From positions 6,804,586 to 6,868,585 of the forward strand of contig CP099849.1 in assembly GCA_030062745.1 (NCBI GenBank): a stretch of DNA of 64,000 nt. The letters run 5' to 3'. Positions 24,301-36,300 of the stretch are shown here, in pieces. The number at the start of each line of letters is the position of its first letter. Position 1 is the stretch's first letter. The translations under genes were made by a program, and so were the position numbers. Source of the DNA: Capitulum mitella (lineage: Eukaryota > Arthropoda > Thecostraca > Pollicipedomorpha > Pollicipedidae). The notes under the pieces were generated by a model. It was not told where the DNA came from. It saw nothing but the letters and a program-made list of their open reading frames with translations, and did not search any database.

Positions 24301-27300
24301 CGGCACTACCCCGCGCCACGCGAAGGCATTCCTAGCCACGCCTTGCGACTTTAACTGACGGAGGACCCCGCCCTTCCCTGCCCCTCCTTCGGGCGCAGCT
24401 AGCAGCGGCAAAAGCCGCCGAATTTACAAGAGCGTCACGTACCGTTCTTCGCAACCGTGCCCGCCATTGGTGCTCCGGCTTGGCTACAGTGGTGGGCGGT
24501 GTACTCGCCCTGCGGCCTGCGTCCCCGACAGGCGGCAGCAGCTGCCATTGGCTGACGTCCAGCCAAACTAACGACTGTCAAGTGTGTTTGTGTGTATAAT
24601 CACTTCATAAGCAGGCTTGTATGCTTTTAATTTAAATGGCTTTCCGTGTGGGATATATGCGACGCGCAAGTGTCGATTTCCGTCAAAACTTCCGCTTTTT
24701 GGAGTTTTATGCTACATTCCACTGCTATTTTTCTCCATGTGCTGGAGCTCGTTCGCAAAAATACATTTCCATTCCGAAACCTTCCATTTTCTGTCCACGG
24801 CCATTTAGTGCATCCCCCTTCATAATACATTATAACTCTGGACGAATCTCAATGCGTCTCAATGGCCAGGGGGCAAACGAGCAAGGCCGCCCAGTACAAG
24901 CCGTTAAACTTCATGACTGCATGCACCGGCAGAAGGCCTATGGAGGGAACGGTTCCCCATGAAGTTGCTCACGACCTTGCATATAACATTAATGGCACCG
25001 GTCTGCGATGGAGCGGCGCCCGAGCCGCCCCTGTGGCCTCGGCCGCGGAAGGTCGGCTCTGACGGACGGGATTTCCGCGCTCGCAGCTGTTGACTCTGCA
25101 GGCCGGCGACGTCTCCGGCGGAGCTGGCCAAACAGGCCACGCCGGGCGGCACTTGGGCGGCCGAAATTTCCGGCGTTACCCGGCCGCCGCCCACGCCGAG
25201 TGGACGGCGTGTCAGGATAGGCGCGAGGCCCGCCCGGACCTTGGGTGCCCTCGAGCTGACATCGGAGCTTAGTTCGGAGCTGACGCCGGCGCCTGGCGCA
25301 CGTAGCACTACCGTGCCGGCCTGAGGGCGTGGTGCCGCACCCTCAAGGCTGATCGCTCTCTTGTTAAGGGCCAGACTGCGTGATTCTCCACCGAGATAAG
25401 CATTTTCTCTTCAACTCGCGCACGAACGCTCTCAGCCGGACCCAGAATGCGGTTTTACGTAACGGCATTATACCATATATGAGTCATTAGCCTGAGACGC
25501 AGCGTTATGTAACGGAAACGTCGCAGTTCTTTCGACGCGCGCCACCTGGCCTCGCCACGCACCTGTGTATATGCAGAAGATCTGCACGCTGGGGAACGGG
25601 CTGATGGAGCCGACCAGGAACGAGACGACGTTGGTCAGCGACGTGATCGTGATGGAGACGGCGGCCTCGTGGTAGGTCTGCGACAGCCGCTCCGGCACCG
25701 GGTCCCGCACCGACGTCCGACGCCAGGCGGCCAACATCACGAACGTGTCGTCCATGCCGATTCCTGCGGGCGGAAGCGGCGGCGGTCAGCGACTTCTGGC
25801 GTCCACGCGTCGCCCGCTGAATCACTGCAGACTGGCACGGAAGCAGGCACCAGGGTTCAAGCCATGACTTATAACAATGGCTCAATATTAGTTGCACCGG
25901 CAGAGGTACTGGGACGCTGCACACGGGCGCAGTGGTGGCGGCACTGTTTGAGCTCGCCAGTCACCTAAACTGCTACAGCAGTACACTGACGACAAATAAC
26001 AATTACAGGCTCAGCTGTAGACACCGGCACGGGTTGATCTCAGCGGCAGCACAGATAAAGGATGACGTTTTCAGGTGCAAGCATTGCTAGTAAGTGCGCA
26101 AGTGGATAAACTCGTGCTATGGCGCACGGGGGAACATTAACCAAATGGTTCACATGAAACCAGTAGTTGCATTTCAGAATAGTGCTCTTTCCGAGTGACA
26201 TTACTACGAACTGAGCCAGCCTAGGATGCTGACATAATTCCTCTCCAGACACCTTTTCACGTTCACACAGACACGTTCGTGCAGAGTTTTGGCTTGCTAT
26301 CGTGGTGTTGTCTTGGAGTCCGGCGTGCCACGTATCGGACGTCAGGGCAGTTCTGCAATTTGTCGTCATTGCGTAATTCAGCTAAATTCCACAGCGACAA
26401 ATAATAACGTTCAACCAGCTGGGCGCCAGCCAGTCGTTAAATCCATCGGCATGCCTAAACATAAATCGGACGTTTAGCTGACCATTTTTCACATGACAAG
26501 AGGAGTCGGGACCTTTGGTCAAATCGCCTTGTGGGAACTTGCTACAAGGAAAACTGGATACAGTAATGTCTTGGGGGATGATAGGTCAGAGGAGGCTCCT
26601 CCGAGGGCTGAAGTCCCTCGAAAGCGGGCATACCCCATGTTTTTCCTTGAATTTGTTTTGCGGTTCTCTTTATATGTTTTTTCGCATTCATTCCATTTCC
26701 TCGCTGATCAAAGTGTCTCAAACCCTCAAACCCAAAGGGGAATGCGATACCCTCACTTTTTTTTTACCTGTCCCCGTGTTGTGAGAGGTCAGCCATGGAA
26801 GGCACGCCTGTTAGAGCGCCGTTTCATTGGGGTGGTTATCCATCCCAAGGATACGGAAGGATACAACGCAGGTGTGGACTCTGCGCAGAGACGCGCATGC
26901 GCACCGGCAGCGGGATCTGCGGCCCGTCCCGACATCGCCGCCGCGACGTCACGTTGCCGCGTTCCTCTTGAGATACCATTCGCCGAGTTATTTCCATGTG
27001 AGCCTAATTGCAGAACTGCCGCACGGTGTCTGCATTTGGGGCAGGCGGTCGCGTGATGACTGAGGTAGAGTTCAACAATGACCTGAGCGTGGGGGTACGT
27101 TGTCCGTTGAGAGACGATCTTTCCCCTGCCTGACCGCTGGCACGTTCACAGTCGTCACTGATGATGCAGGTTCTTCCAGGACCGGTCCGGGGAAGCAAGC
27201 AAACCGGTCCGGGGAAGTAACACAACCAGATAAAGAATGCAAGAAAATGGATAATCCAACATACATGGAGCAGAATGCACGGCGCCAGAAACGTCATGAC

Positions 27301-30300
27301 TGCACTCAACCAAGCTTGTAGACATCGCACAGCAACGCGTATTGGCAGCTATCACTTTTGTACATCTTGAATTTGTTTATTACCGGGCCAAAGATGTACC
27401 AGTTTGTGTGGCAGGTAGGGCGATAGTCCAACCAACCTGCCGATAGCCATGCGAACTCTGAATAATTTCAGCATTAGTTCTACGGTGATGGGCGGCAAAA
27501 AGCTTACAGGTGGCGCTCACGATACCAACTTTGAAAACATTCCGACACTGACTGTACCGGTGTTGTGCTGCACGAATGTGACGCAAGAGTCTTCACCTAC
27601 GTAGTATCCACGCTAGCACAGAGTCAAAGCGTTGTGGACACATCAGATTATGCACTGAAATGTCTGGCAAGGGTCATACTAGACAGCGCATCCCGACAGA
27701 GATATTCAGGTCAATCCCAACGCGAGGTCCGGAGTCTGCCCAGAATGCAGAGATATCATGCAGATCGAAGAGCAGGAATGCGGAGTGCGTTTTCGGCTGA
27801 GCAGCACAGACAGCGAACGCCCCATAAGGAGCACGTCCCAAACGAAATCAGACGGACCTCGGTTTCAAAATATTGCAATCCATCTTCGCGAATGCTCTCG
27901 GACGCTGCGCATGCACGGCGGACCCCGCCCGGTCGTCGCCCGGCGGACGCGTAACCGGTCCTCTCTTGCCCCACACAGAACCGGATGCGCCGGGCCTGAC
28001 ACATATTCGCCGGCCAGTCGGCTGACCGGCGCAAGGCTCTGCAAGGTTGGGACACCCCCGGGGCGGGCGCGGCCGGCGCTGACTTCCCGGGCCGGCGCTG
28101 AGGAAAGGCGAGGAAGTTGGACCGGCGCCGTTGGCTAACGCGGCTGTCGTGGGATCGGCCGGGGATCGGCGATTGTCAGGGACTGCGGCGTGGTGGTCCG
28201 CCCTCGCCGGCCGGCGGGACGGCGCGGAGTTGACCAAAGGAGGGGGACCTGGTGGTGTTTACCACTGGAAGGGTGCGTAGTAGTGTTGACCACTGGAGGA
28301 GTACGTAGTGGCGTTGTCCACTCATGGGGCACATACTGGTGTTTACCACTACGGAAGGTTATGTGGTGGGAGTGGACCACGGGGAAGGGGGTATCTAGTG
28401 GAGTGGACCACGGGAGGGTACATCGTGGAGTCAACTGCAGGAGATGTACGTTGCATAGTGGTCTGCCGGGCAGGAACGGGTAAAAGTCTTTTACATGAGT
28501 TAATTCCTCCACGAGCATCAGCACGCCGTATCCCCTGGAACTGATGTTTACCAGTGTTCTACATTGCATTGCAATGGCGTCACAGAATTATTTCGGAGGC
28601 AAATTTTTGACAAAAAACGCAACAGGCTCCAAAAGATCAGCAGAAGTTATGATGCAGTGAAATGATGTCCATAAATTAATGAAAATCTGGAAAACTAAGC
28701 AAGTAAGGAACAACGGCAGCATTGCTTATAGCATTTGTCTACTCGAAGATGATCATCCTAATTTTTTCCAGGATCGTCTCGAAAGGATGAGTGGCTATCC
28801 CACCGAAGTTTTGCGTGCCTTTCAGCTGTTGAAGAACTATTCTTCGGTGCAGTTTTCACGCCATTTTTAGTAGATGTTTCGGCATTAGCCTTTGATATAT
28901 ATAGGCATATTTAGTAGGCTTCGGAATGACAAATTGCCCAATCTTATGAAAGAAACATTGAAATGATTCTACGGTGTAAATGGTGCAGACATGTGTTTTG
29001 TTTTTTTTTGCATAAAGTTTCAACATCTAGAAACTGGATGTTGTCATTTTCGGTTTGAGAGATTGGTTAGATTGGAGTGTAGATTGTAGATGTTGTTGAT
29101 TCTGACATGTTCTTTTTTTGACCAAACCACGAACGTCAGAGAACACAAACATTTGCAAGTGAAATGAATAAAACTAAACGAACACTCCCGTTCTGTTCCA
29201 TTTTTCTTGATGCAAAACCAGACAATCCTGTCATACAGGTGAGCCATCGCGACCTCCACACGGTGGCCGACCTGTGACAGTGTGGCAAATGTCATCTCGG
29301 AAAGACGGGTGGCCTGGCACAAAATTGCATCACGTGTTGGCGCGCAGAACATCTACAACAAAGACTACGGCCTCCCGACTGGAATTCTTTCAACTGCGGC
29401 TGGAGGAAGCGGACGTGGAGATTGCCCTAACGCAGGCTGCAAGAGTCTGTGTGCTCAGCGAAAGGCACACTGCATGCCGGGCTGTGCAAAGCGCTCGCAA
29501 CATACTGGTTCTCGGCTCCCAGACGCGGAAATGTGTTATCGCTCTGTCGCGTAGTGAGTGCCATGGTGTTGTTATCGTCCTAACAGAGGGTTTAATCTGG
29601 TCTGATAAATCTTCTCTTTTTGTTTTAACATTTTGTAGCTTTGTGGATATTGCGTTTACAACGTTGAACTGTGCAGTGCGGATAAACGCGCAATGGCTTC
29701 TGCTTTCTGACTGAAACTGAAAATAAAACGAATAAAACGGTGGTACGGAATAACTTGAAGAGTTGTTTATCATGGGTGTAATCTTCGCGGGGGCTGCAGG
29801 GACATGTTCCCTGCAGTTTGGCAGAAGTGGTGATTTGTCCCCGAATTTTTAAGGAATCGGATAGGTATTTTCCATTGGCGACATAAGCCAACCGTAGTTT
29901 GTCGCACAATGTCCGAAAAAAACGCAAAAAAGTGATTTTACCCCACCCTACCTATTCCTGGTGAACTGCAGTGAGCTCGTGCCCCGCCTGCAATTTTTTG
30001 AACAGTGGCTACACCCATGTTGTTTATAATCCTGTTCGTTGACGACCCCTTTCCTTGAGTCCCTATTTACATTGCCATGCTGAGCTTCAGCAATGGATGC
30101 ATTCACTTCAGGACTGCGAAAGAGAACGGCCCAATGTGTAAGCCTTACGGAGAGACCCCACATTCCATGCATACACTCAAAAATCCAATCCCGCCAAACT
30201 TCATGCAATCGCCAATCGGAGGAGTTTCTGCAGGTCGCCTTAGTATCGAGGGGCCACCCTCGCTGAGCCACGACTAGGTCAGGACTGAAATGTCATAGGG

Positions 30301-33300
30301 ACTTTGCAGAACCGGCTAAACCGGCGAATGTCTTCGCGTTGAGGACTGCGCAACAAGAAGGTGGCACTGTGGAATCTTGACTCATCGATTCATTGAACAA
30401 TCCCGCAAAAGTAACACGGAGGTCATGGCAACAACATGTGGAACTTTCACTGAACTTCGCAAAGCGCACAATACTTCCTAAAATGGCACAACAGTGGGCT
30501 GATTGATGATGAAATATTATGTTTCAGGTCACCGGCTTTGACCGCAACACTCGCGCAAAACCAAGAGGTTATCCTTTGTGCTCAAAAAGGATGGAGTTGA
30601 TAAAAGCATGCCAGCAAAATGGTTGAACTTTTTAAAAGGATTTTTGAAACCATTTCCCTCAAGTTCAGAAGATAACGCAGGCACACAGAGGGTTCAGTAC
30701 TTGGGCCTAACTTTTCGCAGTATATATTCACGACCTCTTTAAATGGAGATGCTAAATTCGTTGGCTTTGCTGACGGCACATAATTATTATTTTGCCATAA
30801 TTCTTTTCAAGAACCACAGGAGAAATGAAAGTTATTCCCCAAATTATAAAGTTCTTTTGAGCAATCACCCATCATTAAATCCTTTTCACACTAACAGAAC
30901 TGTTTTTTTTATTTGTCTTCAGCAAGATATGATATGTATCTCAGCTATGGGAAAACTAGCAAGCAAAAAGACTAGGCAATGTTTAAACATGTACAGTAAC
31001 GAAAACCTCACATGAAATTCTCATACTGATGAAATATTGGCAGAGAAGTAGAGACAGGTATGAGTCGTAAAGCTAGTTATTCGTTTTTCTCTTGAAAACT
31101 TTTGTTTCTGTGTAATGCCTTAATCCGCCATTGAATGCGGTATCTGACGTAACGCCCTTGACTAAGGGGCAAACACTAGCCCCCGGCTATCCCTTGAACT
31201 ACTGGATGGATTTCAATGATTCCTACGGTCCAGTGAAGGGATCAATGGTAAGTTAAACCGCAAGAGAAGTATGTTCTATTACCGAGTTTAAACCCAGCGC
31301 TTTGTAAGAAATCATCTGACCATTCGGTATCTCACACATGCTGTAACTTGTATGTATGCATATATTGCATCTAAAATGTATCCATTGAATGACTGTTACA
31401 AGCTTGCGTCAGTAACATACAAATCACCGATAAGACTGCGAGCTATAAGACACCAGTACCAAATAAGACACCGATTAAACGCTGCAAGCTACCTAGGTAG
31501 CAGCCGACGATAAAAGATGAGGTTAAAAAAACGTAATGTATGAGCGATGGAGATGCTACTGCTGGTTTTGAGCACCCAGGTCACTGACATTTGCAATGAA
31601 GCACATATTCATTTGCAATGAACCTGACATGCCATGTTTTGTTCCTTAGTCCTTGTAAACGGTGCATTATTTGCCCATTTCTTTCCTCGCGATGCAGATG
31701 AACGAGAAGAGCATTTCCGAGCTAGCCCATGTTATGTTGAACTGCGTGATCGGGTGTGGGGATCAGACTGATTAGCACAGCACTGCTTAGTGCGGACTCC
31801 AATCACGCTCGGAACCAAATGAAAAAAGACGCTGACCACAAGCACACAACAGCCTCAACACGGGCTTTCGATCATCAGGGGACCACAACCCAAGATGGCT
31901 TATCAGATACGACCCGCAAGGGATTGACAGGTATGGACCCTTGGACAGCCCAGCAATATAGCTCACTATCGCGGATCTGTATTTGTCGCAGCTCGGGCAC
32001 CGTCAAAGGGTTCCCCTTAGCTGTGATCATCAACTGTCACTCCAGACAGTGGGGCAGATGGATGCCTTTCACAGGGACTGCTGGCCCCTCACGTCATCGG
32101 ACGAGGCTGTGTATGCAAATCCTCAAGGCCGGAGAGGGACACGAGCAAATCCGTCCTCACACGTCGTCCGCTAGTGATAATCCGGGCCTTACCCCATTAA
32201 TGCCCAGTGCCACATAAACAGGACGAACAGAAATTATTCTCTGTGCCGTTTCTGCAGGACTCTATGAAGTCGGAGACGCTGTCAGCACGCGGTGAAGGGA
32301 TGACAGTTGTTGACTAAACTCTGACGACTCAGATCTTTTTTTGTTGGATTTGCCCAGTATCAGATTTTGAATACGACCATAAAAGTCATGGGTCATTCGA
32401 ATGCCGTTGTTATATCTGAGCATTAATGGGATAACGGGTCATCGCGTTCGAGTTCGCCCGTGAACGCCGAGAGGTGGGAGCGTGATAGCTAAGAGGTTGT
32501 ACCTCCACTTTTCCTGAATTTCGGGCATGAAATCTAGGGGGTGCAGGCAAAGAACTGTCTCAAATTCAACCATTGTTCTATGCTTTTCGGAGTTCCCACG
32601 CCTCTCTACGAAAGTATCCTTTCTTCAGTCCATTAGAACGTTTTCGGAATACCACGTGATACACGTAACAACGCAATATGCCACGTACAGTATCTGAAAC
32701 AGCAGAAACTTAAAACATTTACGAAAAGCTGGTTCAAGGTCTAGAAAGCTTTAAGATTAGCAAAAGAATAGGTGGGGGCAAAAGGTACCCACCTCTCATG
32801 TTTCTTGTGAATATCTTTTGAATGACCTACGACAGAATTATGTGGTTTTGCCTGCACACTCTCATACTCCTAGCGATTGTTTTCAGAATTAACTTTTAAC
32901 ACCGGCCCATAACGTTATCCGTTGGCTCTTTTAAACTCGGGAGGATAGTTGCGCAGCCGATTCGTCGTCCGCTTCTATCAACCCTATTCCCGTATGTGGG
33001 GAGGGACTTCAAAAGCCACCCTCCGGTTTTTTGGCAACCATTTGCAGGGTTTTTGAAGCAACTCATGAAACTTGGCGACTTCTCCTGCCTGTTTTTTTTT
33101 ACGTATTATTATCACAGTTTTATTTCCTCTAGTTTTATATTCCCAATTTTTTTTTTAAGTGGATCTTAGAACATTACATGAATGTTTGTAAATAAATGGC
33201 AGACAAAGATGTATTTGTTGATCTGAAGTCACCTCGCAAGACCAGGTCAGGGTCGAAAGTCAAAATTTCAGCGAAGCTAAGTATTTCAAAGCTGATATCC

Positions 33301-36300
33301 AAGATGAAAAATCCGAAACAAACATGATTCAACACAACGTTCTCTACCTGTGTTTCAAGTTTCCGGTCGATGTCACATCGGGTCACGGAGCAATGACCTA
33401 AAATATCCGAGCGCGTGCCGAGTGTATCGAGCGTACCTCGTAGTGAGTGTAACATGACTATAAGAAGCTAAAAACATTTTTAACTGTTATGTTAAACCAG
33501 TTTCCAAATAAATATTCCTCCCATTTTCCAAATCCCGTGAGCGCCCATGAGTTTTCATTAAATTCCAAAGGTATGGGTCAGCGCGAAAAGTCCCATCGAT
33601 TAGCTCTCGATCCATGCCAGTTGCATCGAAATCCGCCCATGAACAGCGGAGTTACAAGTCGAAAACTACCTCTCTTCCTGACACCCCTCCCCCGTATTTA
33701 CCGTCCTAAAATTTTTTAATCTTATTTACCTAAAAATGTAGTTTACGTCATAGCTAATCTACTATTTTTATGTGCGATAAAATTGAACGTCCGTACGGGA
33801 ATGCGCCCTGGCGTATTGGATACGGAAATACCGTTAGCGGTACATCACTGGCTGTGACGCAGAAAAATCTGCCAGCAAAACCTATGCTCTACCATGGTAA
33901 CCAGATGGAGTCAGCAACACCTATTCGAAGCCTAGAATCAAACAGAAACTCAGCTTTGACTGATTTTATGACTATACGGGATACATAGCATATAACAAGT
34001 ATAATTATTGGTACCTAAATATTACGAAGTATTACTATGCTAACTAGTATTAATTATTTGGTTTTACTCATCAAAAATTTGGCCAGTTATTCTTACTAGT
34101 ATTTCATTAATGATAAAACAGTAACATGCACTACTACTAGAACTAACTTAAATCTATAAACAGTTAATATTATTACAGCTTTATAACTAGTATTAAGGTC
34201 ACGGGATTCATCCACACATCGCATCACGCACTTTTCGCGCAGTTAGCCGTGCACGCCGAAACTGAGATCGGCGGACCCGGCCAGCACGGGTCGGCGCTTA
34301 CGTTCCACCCTCCCGTCCAGCGGAGCAGACGGAGGGCGGCCGGAGAGCCGTCCTCACGTGTTTACAAACAGCAGCAGGAAGTGGACGAGGAGCCCGCGGC
34401 GCCGCCGGCGGCTGCCGCTCGCATTCCGGGCCGGCTCTCTCCGTGAGGGTGCGCGTGAGAAGGCGACCCGAGCCGCGGCACCGGCCGTGGAAGGTGCCGC
34501 GGACGACAGGGGTCAATGTCCGCTCAGGGCGGCACGCGTAGAAAAGCGCATATGTCCGTGTGGGCCCCACTTGGTCGCCCACGACACGGCCACATGGGTC
34601 GGGCTTGGGCCGCCCATGTAGTCTCAAAACTGGCCCCGTCTGGGGATGCTGGATAGAATACCATCTGCAGGAGGCCAAAAGCCGTAAGAAGGATATTCTT
34701 TTTCCATAGTCATGCCCAAGGTTTGGGAATCAGTTATGACTGTTTTGTGTAGATGGCAACGATTCGGGTTAGTTGGAGCCTGGCGGGTGGCGTGGACACA
34801 TCGATATGTTGTAGCTAACTGGTGTGGACAAAATGGCACTAGAAATTATTTCCGAGAAATGACGGCAAATATCCATACGACGAAGACATAGCAGCAAATC
34901 AGTGTATAACACAACGATCACCATAACAGTGCTCAATTCTGACCAAGGTGTCGACAGACCAAAATCGGGCCAACTTCGACCGAATGCCTGTTTGTTTTTG
35001 AAGCCTTCCAATAATTGGGCTCTTCGCATGCGCTAAGAGAAACATGAGCTGCGTAAAGTTCTAGTGAAAATTTAAACCAAAGGGTATTTGATTGAGAACG
35101 GAACTCATTTCTAGTCGGTATGGATAACTTGTTTTTGCTTGGAATGCGCTGCAGTCTCGCCATTTAACCGTGAGTACGACAGGTATTTAGACTCACGGAG
35201 TCGCATGTCAATTTTAGGGGAAGAAAGTTCGGATTTCCCCAAGCAGTTCATCGCGAATGTCGTTGGACCCCACTTTGGGTACAGCCCGAATCGAGACGAG
35301 CCCGCTCGTTCCGACAACCAACAGCGAGGCGTTCCTCATGTCCCTAGTGTTCAGAATGCCTCGCCCTCTTATTTTTCGTTATTTCACCCAATGCAACTAA
35401 TACACGGATGAGTCGTCGCGTTGGCAGCAACAAACAAACGCGCTGATTTTTCTTGGCGCTCGAGACGAGCAGGCTTGGATTGAGTATTCGAATGTGATGT
35501 CTGCCTTCAGAATGCCAATGTGAACACGAAATATCCCAAAATGCGCCAAACACGGAACGGTTAGCCAGTTCGTAGCTCAGAACCGGCTCCCCAGGAATCT
35601 GGATGCTGGAGTCATGCAGGTTCATGAGGATCGTCCCATGAGACATCGTCCCATCACAAGAACGCAACCAGTTCGGGCATCCAAGAAGCAGGCACGCTGA
35701 GTCGTCTCTCGCACGAGATCTGGTTCCGACCGGCAAGCCCCACGCAGATCCTTGACGTTCGCGGCAGAAACGGCATTCCTGGAACAATGCTCCGGCCTGG
35801 GTGCGGCGCCACTTTCGAGCCCGTGCAATACCGCCAGGAAAAACCGGCCGATTTTCGTCCTCTAAGCCCTAAAGGCGTCGGACCCTGCGATCCGTCCTGC
35901 CACTCCAACGACTCCGGAGAACCGAGCTCAACTCCGTCAACCGGCGCCGTCGGGCGGCCGTCACGTCCTCCATCTCGTCCTCACGACGACGCTCTTCCCC
36001 CTCCGCGGCGAACGGCGACCCCCAGCGGGGCACTCGCCTCTCTGGCAGCACTCACCGAGCATGAGGAACGGCGCCGCCAGGTTGATGCCGATGAACTCCA
36101 GCTGGCAGTACATGAGCAGGCCGAACGCCGAGCCGGTGGCCAGCAGCGCGCTCACCACGCCCATCAGGCCGAGCAGCGGCTTGGTGCGCACCCAGTCGGC
36201 CATCATGGAGGTGGTCATGCTGAAGACGACAATCAGGCCGACCATGCCCGCCATGTACGGCAACACGGACATCGTGTTCGTGTCCAGCTCGGTCTTGAGC

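Larger units (their letters stand above)
25764..36055 (-). other. 10.3-kb Ptr intron
   Basis: Flanked by a GTGAGT donor and a CCGCAG acceptor. It contains CpG-rich blocks (27900-28215, 34238-34620), a degenerate repeat (28250-28450), one TTAA-type element (32982-33833) and long stretches with nothing recognised (28570-31750, 34680-36050). Confidence 0.75.

Noticed and set aside
26493-27056. 187-codon + strand frame
   Set aside because: No family motif, mixed composition crossing an AT-rich to GC-rich boundary, antisense to the Ptr intron.
27004-27330. Hydrophobic minus-strand frame with SAVMTFLAPCILL, resembling Ptr exon 4 (SVAMTFLWHVLFF)
   Set aside because: Similarity is limited to a dozen bases (ACGTCATGAC-type word also found near 57150), and the rest of exon 4 is missing. 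Treated as chance or a short repeat.
31756-32217. 153-codon + strand frame
   Set aside because: No recognised domain and no splice or start support; kept only as a note.
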